This document shows, in pieces, positions 33,563 to 46,459 of a stretch of 64,000 bases of DNA. How positions within the stretch are numbered: the stretch's first letter is position 1; the number at the start of each line of letters is the position of its first letter. The notes under the pieces were generated by a model. That model did not search any database and was not told where the DNA came from. It saw nothing but the letters and a program-made list of their open reading frames with translations. The DNA is from Cryptomeria japonica (Eukaryota; Streptophyta; Pinopsida; Cupressales; Cupressaceae), in the NCBI RefSeq assembly GCF_030272615.1, contig NC_081413.1, forward strand, positions 25,290,966 to 25,354,965, given 5' to 3'. A program made the translations under genes and the position numbers.

Positions 33563-33954
33563 CCTCTTTTCCTCACAAAGGGGTCTTCCATTCTTCTATC
33601 ATCATGCTGCTAATTTCTCCTCTCATCCTCTTCTATCTTCCTCATATCATGCCACCATAATGTCTCCATAATACTTCATCCAAATCAAATCCTCAATCCT
33701 CATTCATCAATAATCTATCAATCCAAATCCTATCAAATCCTAATCTTGTTGAGCAAAGGAGAGCAATTCATATCCACATCAAACAAGGATCACATCAAGT
33801 GGAGCATCAAAGGGGCGCTTCACTTCATCCATAGCTCAATCCGAAGGAGAAGGTAAAATTAGCAAGGTATAAATGGTTGTTTTGTGTTTTATATGTTTTG
33901 TTTGAATATATGTCATTGAATCTTGCTTTGCTACATTTTCCCCTCTTCAACAGG

Positions 33955-34332
33955 TTCAGTCGGTCACATGTTTCTCTTATCCTCACCGGTTATTTGTTTC
34001 TTCTATTTTTTGTTATTTTTTCACTTGTCTTTTTAAGGTCATTGTTCCCATCAGTGGCCTAGTGCTAATCTCCTTGTTATGGAAAATCAAATCATAAAAG
34101 ATTAAATAGCTTGGTTATTTTATCCTCCAATTTTAGGTACTAAAGTTTTGAGTCCTAAAAGATGCTTTTGGCATATTTGGTTGTATTAAAAAAATGACAA
34201 GTGGCAAATTGACCTAAAGCTTTGATGCTCCCTTGTTTCTATAAAAGGCAATTCAGGGTCATTTGTAAAGGGTTCTGAAATGTTGAATTTGGGCAAGTAT
34301 AATAGAATTCAATATGTTTTCATGGAGTCTAT
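33955..34332 (+). other. Host DNA of element A, continuing from 20733
   Basis: This sequence was joined to 20733 before element A inserted. T-rich, no clear ORF. TTCTATAAAAGGC (about 34237-34249) looks like a TATA box, so this may be part of an older LTR, but no partner was found. Confidence 0.35.
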
Positions 34333-34337
34333 GTTTG

Positions 34338-35469
34338 TGTAGCATCCTAAATTGTACCTGGCAATTTTTTCCTCATTTGGGCCCTCACCTTAGCATTCAT
34401 GTCCTAAGGCCTAATCAAAGCCCTGATTATTGTCACACCATGCAAATTTCTCATCACTTTTAGTATATGCATCTTCCTACCCTTTTTTCTTGCTCTCTGA
34501 TTAGTTAGGACCAGAGCACCCAATTCTCTAGTCCCCCCAATCAAGGCCCATTTTTGAGCCCCTTAACGGTCACAACATTTTGACAGGGACCTAGATCTCG
34601 CGTCAACTCATGTTGGAAAATTAAGTTGGTTTTCGATGGGAAAATATAAAAGGAGGTCTACCCCTCTCATTTTGATATACATTTGAACATATACACATCA
34701 ATTCAATTTGACATCAAGCAATCAAGCATTCAAGTTCAAGTGAGCAAGTAGTCAGTCTTCTTTCAAGCATTGGAGTTTACATTCATGTTAGATGTTGTTG
34801 GAGACTTCATGAAACCCTAATTCTATGTGAAGATAAACAAAACTTCACAATGAGGTATAGCATTTGTGTTTCGGTCATTATTTAGTATCTCCCTCAAAAG
34901 GAGAACATATTTGTTACTACAATTCAATTATATTTTATTTCTATTACATGGTTAATTCCAAAACTGGGGTTTGACCTAAGGAAAACTTATATTCCCAACC
35001 TATTTTCCTTCTCTACTGTGTGTAGGAACAAATACAAAGCTACGATCTTCAGAATTGGCTTTATTTACAGTGATGAATTGATCCCACGTTGGAGTGCAAA
35101 AAGTGTGGAGGACCAGAGCGACCACTATCCTAGTCCTGACAAATCAGGAGCTCCTTCTGGGAACAGATCCGAATACATTTACATTCCTCAGATCTAGGTT
35201 CATGGCTCAATCTGACGACTATAGCTCACTGTTCATGCATTTTTACATCAATTCCAACACATTTACCCTAATTTCAACATTTTCATAATTCAATTTAAAA
35301 GAGGGCAATCCAATCACATCCTGTAAATCCAATAGAATTCTCAGCCCTTATCCTTGTTGATTTGTGGCTAGATCCATTGGGTTTACCCCACTTTTAATGT
35401 GATGGTCCCTAAGTAAAAATTAGCAGCTTCTTTCTTCCATGGTGGAAACCCTATTTTTTCACCATTACA
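34338..35469 (+). repeat. Solo LTR of family D
   Basis: Starts TGTAGCATCC, ends CCATTACA. GTTTG flanks it at 34333-34337 and 35470-35474, a perfect duplication. AAATATAAAAGGAGG (about 34643-34657) is a likely TATA box. No internal region. A related start (TGTAGCATCGTAAATTGTAC) occurs at 44711. Confidence 0.8.
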
Positions 35470-35474
35470 GTTTG

Positions 35475-36155
35475 ATGAATTATGAAATGGCATTTTGAGA
35501 GAATTAATGAAAATCTTCCTATGGTTTGTCTCCCATATTGTTCTCTTTGGATTATATGAATTTATCTGTTAAGAATGGATGAATTTATCCTGATGAATTT
35601 CTCATGTGTAATGCATAGATAGGGCTATTTTCAAGGAAAAGATTAAATTACATTTGTGTGTTGCAATAATTCTTGGAGAGCAATGGTAATTAATAAGTAT
35701 GATCTATAGTATGATACAACTAGATATTTATGTAATGCATATGCATCTAGAGCTTATATGCACAAATCATTTAATTTGTTGAATATTAGATTTTGTTCTA
35801 ATTGACAAGGCACCAGTCCATCACGTTCAGCATTTGAAATCATTATATCATTTTACTTTTTTGTTGTTAGGAGTAGGATTAGATTACAATTTCTGCTCTT
35901 AGCTATGTGTCAATGATGTTTGATCAGAATAGGGCCATATTTTAAGCAATTCAATATGCATTCTAATATGTTTTGTTGAGAGGTATTTGCATGTGCAATA
36001 TTTGTTATTACTTGTTTTAAATATGTAAATATTGTGAGGTTTACCCACCTAGGTCTTACAGAGCCCAAAGAGAAGGAGAATTTGTTTAATCCTAAAAGAA
36101 TTCTCAGGTAATTGGCCATTTGTCTTGGATTTCCATTGATAGAAGATGACCAATT
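35475..36155. other. No recognised feature
   Basis: AT-rich. It contains GTGAGGTTTACCCACCTAGG (about 36035-36054), but I can attach it to no family. Confidence 0.35.
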
Positions 36156-36177
36156 CTTAGGAAATTTGAGGTAGAAA

Positions 36178-36985
36178 ATGGGAGAACCAATAGGGTTCTC
36201 CATTAGAGAAAGAAAGAAGAGAACCAGAGAAACAACAAAACAACCCCATAGGAATAAAAGGGAACCAAAGAAGCACAAGGGCTACAGAATAGGGGGGAAA
36301 AAACCCCAAATAAACCACAGAGACCACAAAGGATCCAAGCCCCAACAAAATATTTATCAAAAGAATAACCCATAGGGGAACATACAGCCTCAATGAAAGA
36401 GCCAAGCAAAAACACCATCTCCCAAAGAACAAAAAACCCAAGCAAAGCCCATACAAAAAAGGCAATACCCAAGGCAAAGTCCATAGAGGAGGAGCTGAAA
36501 TAGATAACACCAACCCACACCACAGCTCCCAAGAGAGAGAGGCACCAGGAAAGATCAGGAGCCAAAAACCCAAAACACATAGAAGACTAACCAAAGCGAC
36601 ACCAATTGGGCATGAAAAAAAAACCCAACAATAAATTGGGCCACCCCAAAGAAAGGGACGAAAAAGGCCCAACAAAACCAAGGACCACATCTCCCAACCA
36701 ATTCTCCAATGAACAGAGTAGAGCCTAGAAACTCTGAGGCCAGTGCAGGGAACACACCACACCACACAACTTGTCATCCACCAAAGAGATCACAAACCAC
36801 AGGTCAGCAGAAAGGGAGTGCACCCAAGCTCGAAAAGGACCATCAGGACCAAAAATGGTAGGGAAAATCCGATGGCCCAAAACAGATTGAAAGGCCCGAA
36901 CTCAAAAACTAGAAAACCATTAGCCTCAACATTGCCATCACCATCTTTTAGTCCTCTGCAACTTTCTCCAAAACCCTAGCTCCAC
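36178..36985 (-). other. A/C-rich, T-poor tract, possible LINE untranslated DNA in reverse
   Basis: On the plus strand T is scarce and AAACCA/AACCCA strings dominate. A hairpin GGAGAACC-AATAG-GGTTCTCC lies at 36181-36201. Minus-strand frames of up to about 206 codons read Leu/Phe/Trp/Cys-rich. This looks like a by-product of composition: there is no family motif. Such T/G-rich DNA resembles plant LINE untranslated regions. Confidence 0.3.
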
Positions 36986-36989
36986 CTCT

Positions 36990-38860
36990 GATCCCACTCG
37001 CTCGCTCCATATTATTATGCTCCAAGATTAGTGTAGGAAGTTGTTCCGCTACCTTAACTTCATTTCAAAAGTAAAAGATTCAATCAAGTGTTGGAGGATT
37101 TGTTAGCAAAAATTAATGTTATAATAGTTGTGTCATGTCCTTTTTTCTATAATCTCTATTGTAGTCTAAAATGTCCATTTCCTAACTCAAGTCTCTCCTG
37201 ATCCAAAATCGTGTGTGATTTCTTCCCCTTCATTCCCCATGCTTTTACCGAAGATCCCCAAATTTTCTGTATAAATGTATGACCAATCTACTACCTATAT
37301 TTAATTCATTAGCATTACAAAGTTTCCCTTCTCAATGCGACTTTCCTTTGGATTTTGTTTTATCTTCTCACTTTGCCAAGGTATCTAACTTCCTTGTCTA
37401 GTTGTACCCTCTACCTATTCTCCACCTTTGTTCCATCTTCCATTGAGGCTTTGAAGCTTCCCATACCACCTTACCTCTTTGTTAAAATCTCACTCCTTCA
37501 CAAACTTTTATTAGAAATTTAAATTTTCCCACATTGACATGTCTCTACTTTGAACCTTGAAACTTGAACTTTGACTCTCTTGCATGTTTTCATTGTTTAC
37601 CTCCATCTATCACCCTATACGTTAAGCTCATGTTGTTAATGCTCAAAGTGATGACATGTCTTCCAAAAGGATTTTCCTTGACATAGAAACATTATGTAAT
37701 AATGAGGACATGGATCCACATGTACCTCTAGTGATGCACACAAAGAAGATGAGTTTGATCGCCATTAATGTGATAGTTAGGGTTTTGAACCCAAAGAGGC
37801 TCTACAAGTCACAAGGGACCCTCCTCTATACCTTCCAAGCTCATTTTTACATCTAGGAGGAGAATAATTTTGGCTTGATTTGAAGGGAACTAATACTCAT
37901 AGGTACGAGAAGCAATCTATGGGTACTAGGCCTAGGATGGAGACCATTGAGCATTTTTTTATGCTCTTACTAAGTGTTTAATATCACAAATATGGGATCG
38001 AGAGATCATCTTTGAGAAATCCAACACAAATCCTAACTACAAATCACCATGAGCACTCGTTTAAGAATCCATCTTTAAGGATGAAAACCCATAATTGTGG
38101 ACATTGAGGGACAAAAACCCAAAGTTGTAAAGGTCAAGGGATGAAACCCTACCTAGATCTCACATCAAAGGATTTCTCTCACACAAGGGTTGTGTTTGAT
38201 CATTAGTGACAATAGATAGTGATAATATCAAGCCTACAAGACACTTTCAATTGTTGTCGATGTAAGTTATGGTATTTTCATTTGACTTAGCTATTGTAAT
38301 AGAATATTGTAACATTTTACAGTTTCATTCCATTTAATAGATGATTTTTAGTCTAGATTCATTGTAAACATTGTACCTTTAAGTTTGTTGTGTGATTGTG
38401 TACTCATAGTTTGTTATTCTTGTGATGATTGTATTTGATCTTGTTATAGTTGTGATAACAATGTCATGTAAAGCATTCAAGATTGTTTGATATAAATATA
38501 ATTCCAATTCATCTTCCTTTGTGGTTTGTTATTTATGCGATTTTAATGATGAAATTGTAGTTTTCATTTGAATTGGACAAAGTAGATTAGTATTAACGAA
38601 TGAATTTTGAAGCTTAAAAATGGGTCTTGAGATATACACATGTATAAATGTTAATATAATATAGGGTTCATAAGGCTTGTTTTTACATATTTCAAATTTA
38701 TGATGTAAGTATTGATGCAAATTAGGGTTTTCATGGTTCCCATTTACATATTTTCAAGTCTACAAAAATTATTTACCCTAATTTTAGCATGAAACATTAA
38801 AATGGCATCAGGGCTAGTATTCATGCTAGCCTATGAACCATGAGATTCCTAAATTTACTT
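36990..38860. other. No recognised gene
   Basis: AT-rich DNA with one 66-codon frame at 37656-37856 that has no recognisable motif. I see no LTR pair or duplication. Confidence 0.35.
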
Positions 38861-38869
38861 ATGTATGGT

Positions 38870-41800
38870 GGAACAAACTCTTCAAGAGATAGTTGTAACC
38901 AAAATAGAAGTGATGAACAATCTCTCTAATCCATTTTCTCATAGTAAGAAAAAAAAACTCTTTTGACAAAAGTTCCAAGATTAATGAAGATATTATTGCT
39001 TGCTATATTGAAAATAAAAGAATTCCACTAGAGATACATGAAGAAATGACTTTCTCAAATTTCATGAATATGAAGAGTGTTGGATGTACAATTAGACAAA
39101 ATAAACAAGATAAATGTATTAAGCTTCCAAAGAAAAATTTAGTTCTAGCTAAAACATCATATAGAGAGGACATTGCTAGAACCTTTGATGAGTACCAAGA
39201 TAAATCAAAAGCTTTCAAAGTTGCACTACCTTTTGATAGGTACTAGCATTTGAAAGAGACCTCTATAACTACATAAAGAGTTTGATAAAGGAAGAAGAAA
39301 TGCCAAAGCTAAAAAGAGGTTGCTAAGGAGAAGACTATTAGACACCAAAAAGAGAAAGGGTTCTTGTAGAACCAATAGTTAAAATAAATACCTCAAAAAG
39401 ACATCAAATGCATTACATCACTAGAACAATTAGTGCCTAGGAAAAACTTCATTATAAGGCACCTCCTTCTAGACATGAACAAAATCAGGGTCTCATGTTG
39501 CAAAACAAGAAGATAAGACAAACAAACTTAGAAGAAAAAATCTTTGCTTCTCATGCAAAGAGCCTTGGGATCCAAGACACAAATGTTGAAGCATAGGAGA
39601 GGTAAAATTAGATTAAGATATAGAGAAATATGATGAAGGTCTAGGAAAGAAGGTAATAGATACTTCCAAGCCACCAACTAAACAAGTGTATATTTTTTGA
39701 CTTCAAAGAAGTGTGACTTCCAACAAAACAATAATGAATTCAACAAAGGTATTTTAGGGAATAATCCAAAAGAAGATGAAAAGCCAAATCTAGACATATC
39801 AAAAATTGAGAAGGTACAAATCAGTTAGCAAAAACAAAAATATTATGTCATACAAGTTGAAAGTGAAGGGTTCTTGTTAGAAAAAACATGCTAGAAATAT
39901 ATTACAAAGAAAATGTTTGTATTAATGATGCCAAGGAGAAAAAAACATTACAAATTGAATGTTAAATATCTCTAGTTGAAAACAATCTTTTGAAGTTTGA
40001 CCCCTTACCCTATAAAATAAAATTTTAAAATCACCATATTGATAGACATTTAATAGAAGAAAATATTTTTGATTCTAGCATTCAAATTCTTAATAAAAAG
40101 GATGGTTGTATTGAAGTAAATTTGTCAACTAAACAAGGTATCTAGCTACCCCTATGATTTTAGCTCAAACTAGAGAACATATTTATTGTAGTCATTTTCA
40201 TTATTGTCATCATGGAAGACATTTTAAGGTGATGAAAATAATGGAAGGCATAAGTCATAGTGAAGGGAAAAAAGATATTTTGGTTCAAATCCAAAAGTCT
40301 AGATGCATAAGGACTTCAGACTTGAATAATATTTTGTTCAGAGAAAATGTCGAAATGACATATCAGTTTCTTCAAGGTTGGTTAAATGCATTATGGTATG
40401 GGATCCAAGAAATATTGTGAGGAAAATAAAGATTCATTTTAATAATTTTAATATAATTATTGTTAATAGATTCACCAACCTATACACTTGGCCAAGAGGA
40501 GAGTCCAAGTTGACTACAAATGAGCATAGGGAGAACAATGTGAATGATGACATAACTTAGTGGTTTCAAGGAACAATGGGTTACCATCTCCTATTTAGCA
40601 ATGGAAATGAAACAACTCATAATTCAATTAAGAAAAGTCATATTATTTGATTTGGCTTTAGAATTGATAACCAAACTATGGAAAATGCATGTGACATGGT
40701 GATTGGTGCTAAATTAACAAATGGTTGTCTTCTATTGAAAGTCAACGGTATGCTAAATAGAACAATAGTAATTTTCTCTTCTTACATCTATTTTGATTTA
40801 GTTGTTAGTATTGTTAATATTGGCATGATATCATCCACATGTAATGGATTGAATTTATATAAAAATGAAAAGATTAAGAAAGAGAAGGGTAATGATAACT
40901 TGACACACTTGCATCTTCATGGTTTGCCATGTATGGCCAAAGGTCAAGGAGATAATTCATTAAATGTTTACTGAAAGAATTTAAATTTTGCACATTCTTG
41001 TAAACATGAATATGAAAACTCTAATCAACATGTGAAACTTTGTAATATGGGAAATATAAAAAAGGCACATAGTCCCTTTTATTCAATGTTGCCTACACAT
41101 TCTAATATGGGACCTTAGAGATTTTTTAAGATATAAGGCAAGGTGTTTCGGTAAATTCAATATGGGTGATAGGCTCATCATTTCATGTATTTGAAAATTA
41201 AATATAATCTACGAAGAATATGAAACTCACATATTGTGAGTGTTGACAAGGTTATGGGATTCATGTGTCTACAATTCATGAAGCTATGACTCTACATTGG
41301 AAGACAAATTTATGTTATTTGAAATAATCTATGATTTAGTGGCAGAAAACATATTTACAAAAAAAAAATCATAAGAAGCAAGAAAATGAGACAATTAGAG
41401 GCTTCATTTTGGAAGGTGATAAGTAAGGTAAACTTTATTGCAATATTCTAGTTTTTTTGCATTTTTAGTATGCCATCTAGCCACTTGTTCCCAAGATCAT
41501 AGTTAGGAAAAGGATCAACAAATCCTAAGTTTTGAATTAATTTCTAAACATGACCATCACCCTAAGGTGCACAGGGAAGAAATGTTTGTAGAGGGTACAC
41601 AACAGAAGAATCTTGTGACTCCTTTGGCTGCAAAATTAGAAGTTATTCTTTGCAAAAATATGCACACTAAGGAGAGGATCAAATTTATAAATCTAGACAC
41701 ATACTAGAAAATATTTAACAAAAGGTGTTACTTTCCATATCAAGTCATAGTTAAAATCCTTGTGATCGATCAATCCAATTTGGTTTCAAGGGCATATTAT

Positions 41801-42037
41801 AGAATTGTAGGAGGGGAGGTTATTGAGAAAAGTGAAGATCACACAACTTTAAAACTTCTTGAAGAATACATTGGATACTCTAGATTTATCATCACTAATG
41901 AGACTAGTAGCAAGAGTGTTGTTGTAACCAATCATATTCAACAAAGGGTAATGCAAGAAGATGTTGAAATGATTAAAAAGACCCCTCTTATTGAGAAAAG
42001 GGAAGTGGGTATTGGTGGAACCACCCCTAAATTTTGA
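38870..42037 (+). pseudogene. Heavily decayed element coding remnants, possible gypsy gag knuckle
   Basis: Several short frames with a Lys/Asn/Ile bias. At about 39530-39590 a frame reads LRRKNLCFSCKEPWDPRHKC, a CX2CX9HX2C-like arrangement similar to the knuckle that ends gag in one plant gypsy group, where LCFNCREPW-type strings are common. At 40600-40760 a frame contains FGFRIDNQTMENACDMVIGAKLTNG, faintly like a gypsy RNase H. The block at 41762-42037 is not recognised. No RT YVDD or integrase triad is seen, so the element type is uncertain and much may be missing. Confidence 0.4.
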
Positions 42038-42039
42038 TT

Positions 42040-44220
42040 TCCCTATGCTCAAGCCCTACTAAAAGACAAGTTTGTGACTATAAGTATTAAACCCTAAACC
42101 CCTAACTTTGTTTTGAGCCTATGTTAAAATTCTATATTGACTTGATCTAGGCAGTCATACTGGTGTAGAAGCATCCTTCCAAGCTCTTCCTCATTCTTTG
42201 TTTTGTGGGTGTTATGCTTCTTTTGAAGCCATTGTATATAAAATAAAGAGCCATGTGCTCACTGGTCCTAGTTAGGGTCCTAGTTGAGGTTTTAGGGTCA
42301 TGAGTCAAAAATTGAGTTTTGCTTGGAAATAGGGGGTATGTGTGCATTTTAGGTGTTTAGGGGTCCTTCATAGCATGGTGGTGTCCTTAGGTTGGCCCAA
42401 TGTGGGACTAGGAGTCAAGAAAAGCAACATTGGGAAAGTTGCTCAAAAGTTGCAAAAGTTGCATGACAACTTTTGAAAGTTGTCAAGCAACTTTTCCACC
42501 AGGAGGCCAAAATTCTTAGTTTGGCATGGAAAACCCTAATAAGGGCACACATACCAAGGAGAGGGTAGTATAATTACTTCCAAACCCTAAGCTAATGGGT
42601 TGGATGTTAGACTTTGTACGGCTAAGTAAGAAAAGCTTGACTATGATTGTTTGTTGGTTACCAATCAGTTTGAAAGAGGCTACCGAGCAAGTTAATGGAT
42701 TGATTTTCATTCAAAGAAGTGTGGAATATTTTCTATGGTGTAAATAATTTCATTTTGAGAAATTATATTAGGTTTTTATTTGCCGGTTGAGTGTGTTTGT
42801 AAATAGTTTGTAAATTGCATTGTCACTGTCCAGTTTTGGACTGGTTTGTGTAAATGGATGCATAACTCCATTCCCCATTGTGGAACCACCTTGAAACCAT
42901 GGGTAATGAGAGTGAAGACTTTTTATTATAGTCCCATGCAATCAGGGCCCTTGAAAATTCAGGGAGGGCATCAAAAGACCCAATCCTAGGCGAGACTGAA
43001 CAGTGCCCGGCTAGGAAAGGTCAAGTTGCAGAGGTCTTGGAGAGAAAGGTTGGTCAGTGGAGAGTGCACCCTTTGGAGGAGGTTTAGAGGAGTGTGTGAA
43101 GCACCATTTGAGTGAAGGAGGAGTCTCCACCAATCTAGACAAGGTAGTTAGAACACAAAACACCCATTGTGACCCAGGCAGACCTTAAAAACCCTCACAA
43201 AACCCTTAAAAACCCCAAAATTTGCCCTAGGCACTGTACGACCACTTGGAGGCCCAAAACAAAAGAAATACTTGAGCCCTTGCCAAATTAATGGCAGACA
43301 ATTTTGGGTTTTTGGGTATTTTTTTCATCATTTGTGAGAGGAATCCTTAAAGGACCGGGTAGGAGGCCTAATTGGTCCTAATCCTTGTAGCCCTATTTTG
43401 AAGACAAAACACAAAATAGTGAAATCGGTAAGGGGTTGAATGCTTGAAACCTCTTGGGGGCACATGAATGGGTGGAAAGACCATGAATTAGACCTGAAAT
43501 AACCTTTCTAAGACCTTGGAAGGTTTAGAACAAGCCTAGCCCTTATTAGCCATAGTAAGGGGTTTTGAGTCTCATGAGTAGGTGAGACCTTAGGAGAAGC
43601 ATTGCAACTCATTGTTGGGTGGAATTGGGCAAGGTTAGGGGATTCCTCAAGAAAAGGAAGTCCTAGATACCCTAGGGTGTGTAGAGAACACTAGGTGATC
43701 CAAGGAAAGGATCCAAGAGCATAGATTAGGCTAGTCTATCCCTAACCCCATCCCATCACATACCCCTTTTTAAGTCACAACTTCATGTTTTTTTCCCATT
43801 AAAAATGGGCCTATTTGACCTAGTAACCAGTTTTTCCCATGCATTAATATATCCTAAGTCCCAATTTTAAAGTATAAATTCCAAATTAATGGTCATTATT
43901 GTATCACATGCTCTAGATCTATCAAATTTGTCATAGCTGCATTAATGTGCTAGTTGTTGATTTGCATCTACTGGGACTTGTGTCATCAGTCCAACAAGGA
44001 AAAAGTGTTCTTTTATGATTAGAGTGTGGGAACATGGTGTCAAAGAGATCTTGGTGAATATTCTTTGCACTGTTGTGCCAAGGTGACACATATTAAGTGG
44101 GCCATGTCTAAGTAAGCAAAGGCTTAAGAATAGTGCAAGAGTGCATGGGCAGTGGTGTGGGCCTTGACAAGATTTATGTGTTGAATACTACTAGTTGTTG
44201 AGAGGGTGGGGATGGTGAAT
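42040..44220. other. Non-coding, LTR-like DNA with an AAGTTGC-rich hairpin
   Basis: No ORF of note. 42431-42500 is rich in AAAGTTGC and GACAACTTTT. CAAAAGTTG-CATGA-CAACTTTTG at 42454-42476 is a perfect 9-bp stem. TGGTGTAGAAGCATCC at about 42160 resembles both ends of insertion E, so an E-type unit may begin here. The rest is unassigned. Confidence 0.35.
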
Positions 44221-44705
44221 TAGCATACACTAAAACTTAATTAGATTTAACCTTTTACTTAACATTCAATCCATTTACCATATGCATGAAAGTAAAAAGT
44301 TGAAACCACAAAAGTAACCACACATGAACACCAAGCTTTTTACGTGGAAAACACAAATTAGGAAAAACCACGGTGAGAAATATATCACTATATGATAATC
44401 AAGTTAGAATGTTTAGGGTTGCGACCAAGGAGCTCCTTGCCCCAAAAATGACTTGCAAGACTAGGGCGCACAACCTTAGGGAAAGATACAATAGGGTCTT
44501 GGAAACACTAAAGATCACTTCCTCTGAGCAAGATACAAAACTTCTGATAGAGTAACACAATAGGATTGAACTACAAAGAACTACATTCATTGAAATGCTA
44601 ATCACAGATCATTGTTCAAAACACATCAAAAACTATCTTCATTATTACTTTGCTATACTTTTGAATCCCTGCTTCACATTGACTGCACACAATACACACA
44701 ACTTA
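44221..44705 (-). repeat. Probable copia-type LTR fragment in reverse
   Basis: The minus strand of 44328-44376 reads CACCGTGGTTTTTCCTAATT, then GTTTTCCACGTAAAAAGCTTGG. That is the block seen in the LTR-C sister at 12737-12785 (GGTGATTTTTCCC...GGGTTTCCACGTCAAAATC) and common in plant copia LTRs. Ends were not found. Confidence 0.4.
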
Positions 44706-44710
44706 TCTAT

Positions 44711-46080
44711 TGTAGCATCGTAAATTGTACACCTTTATAAGTGTGTCCAATTTCACACTCTTAAGACCTATTTTATTATTTTTCTTTCCTCTATGCATTA
44801 TTGGACCTTTAATAATTTAAATTAATATTATGAGTCTTATTTCACTTTATTTCATCATCACACTCTTATTTGGGCCCTTAATTCTAGGTGTGCCTTTATA
44901 ATTATATCCTAATTTATCCTTAATCTTACCTTAATTTAAATTTCAATGCAATGCGGAAGTCAAAATGAGACATGTGAGACATCACACCATGTCGACACAC
45001 CTTGTTGTCCATCCCAAATCATCACTTGTAGATCCACATGCAACCACACAAACCAAAACATTATAGGTCAGGTGCAAAAGATAACATTGTTAATGCACAC
45101 CAACATAACTTGGTCAAATTGCAATGCGGACCACCAACGGTACTTGCGGATGCCCAAGCTATCATCAAAAAATATCCACAACACTAAATAATTGAGTCGC
45201 ATCACCAAAATACTAGTAGACATAGGAATGTAACACATTCCTATACACTAACACCGAAACAATCACATTTGACTAAATACCAATTGTGGATCCGATAAAT
45301 CAACACCAAATATCTATAAGCTTCATGATACATCTGTATAAGCCTCTTGAAGTATTCACAAATAGACTCCACATATTTGCATGATCACATAGCTAACCCA
45401 TTGTAATTGTATTACACTGGACCACATTTGGACCAAAGAATGCTACTGATTTACACGTCTAGATCAACAAGTTTGATATCAGTGACAACAAGAACTCACA
45501 TTTGCAACATTACACTATTGTGCTATTGCAATATTGGAACAAATAGAGCTAACATGAAAAGTGCATCTCAAGGTGACAAAATTTGACTGGCTCACATTAT
45601 ATTCAAGTGTATCAAACATATTTTAAAATTTGATTTTTCAATTGAAACCATTTATTTTTCCATGATTTGAATGCATCAACGATTAGCATTTGAAGTTGAG
45701 AATGGCCACTTTCTAGTTCATTGGTTAGAGAACTATGCAGTGATGGCGATTTGATGGAGATCGTATTAAAATTTTGCATATTTCTTGTAATAAATAAATG
45801 ATTTTGACCATTTTGTTAAACACAATTTATTGCAATCACTATTCTTGTGCAAATTGAGCTCTTGGTGACTATAATTGATGAATTAGGGTTTATAGTTGCA
45901 TAATATTTGTAAGTGTGAAAGTGATAGAATTTCTAGTTGTTTTGCTTTGAATTACATTGTATTTACTATAGAAATAAAAATTGACATAAAAAGTTGAAGT
46001 TTCCTACCAATATTTGTGATCTCAAAGAAACCCTAGTTCATAGCTAAACCTTAAGTTGGTAAAATAGTCATCACAATAGA
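44711..46080 (+). other. Sequence opening with an LTR-D-like terminus
   Basis: TGTAGCATCGTAAATTGTAC matches the first 20 bases of LTR-D with one difference; what follows does not match. It may be a different LTR family with a shared end. No 3' end or duplication found. AT-rich, no coding frame supported. Confidence 0.3.
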
Positions 46081-46082
46081 AG

Positions 46083-46459
46083 CAATGAAGCCATAAGACT
46101 TGTCTAAAAAGAAAGGAGATGAGAAGAAAAAGATTAATGAACACTTTGCAATCACAAGGTAGAGGTTATCAAAGATGCAATTGTGCACACACATGGTTGG
46201 TCTTTATTTGAGCATTGGTATAGAAAGAGGATGAAATGATTCCTCTTGAGGAATGGTTGGTACTTGGACATGGGGAAATTTGTGGTCCCCAATGTATTTG
46301 TTGATGAAAAATTTGTCCACACAATTGCCAACATATATGATGTGAAGTCAAAGAAGGTGTTAGCAGTCTATGGGAGTCATATAATTGCTTTCACTAAAGC
46401 TTATGTTGCTGAGGTTTTCAATCTTAGCAAGGATACCAACAAGGTGATAGATTTGGACA
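46083..46459 (+). pseudogene. ORF cut by insertion of element B
   Basis: Frames from ATG 46083 give a Lys-rich start (SKKKGDEKKKINEHF). The main frame (about 46165-46459) then reads HGWSLFEHWYRKRMK, a stop, LRNGWYLDMGKFVVPNVF, and AFTKAYVAEVFNLSKDTNKV. It ends exactly where the LTR of element B begins (46460). The basic start followed by a short segment of the form 'x-x-A-E-V-F-x-L' recalls the extra ORFs at 6909, 17931 and 31462. No continuation is found on the other side of element B. Unknown function. Confidence 0.4.

Larger units (their letters stand above)
20739..33949 (+). mobile_element. Element A: Ty3-type LTR retrotransposon without pol, with nested insertions
   Basis: 5' LTR 20739-21693 and 3' LTR 29888-33949 (the latter split by a LINE) both start TGTAGACAC and end CCCTCTTCA. 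ACAGG flanks the element at 20734-20738 and 33950-33954, a perfect 5-bp duplication. A primer-binding site and a purine tract are in the right places. The interior has a leader, a solo LTR inside it, and a G-poor Pro/Ser-coding stretch. No protease, RT, RNase H or integrase is recognisable. A block after the coding region (28150-28265) resembles the same region of element B, so A is probably a non-autonomous relative of the same Ty3 lineage. Confidence 0.9.
29888..33949 (+). repeat. 3' LTR of element A, split by a LINE
   Basis: The LTR halves are 29888-30260 and about 33357-33949. Together they match the 5' LTR (about 960 bases). It ends CCCTCTTCA, followed by the duplication ACAGG. Confidence 0.92.

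Noticed and set aside
36157-36777. A 206-codon minus-strand ORF rich in Leu, Trp, Cys and Phe, looking like a membrane protein
   Set aside because: Overlapping frames on the same strand are also long and similarly biased. It follows from the T-poor plus strand composition; no family motif.
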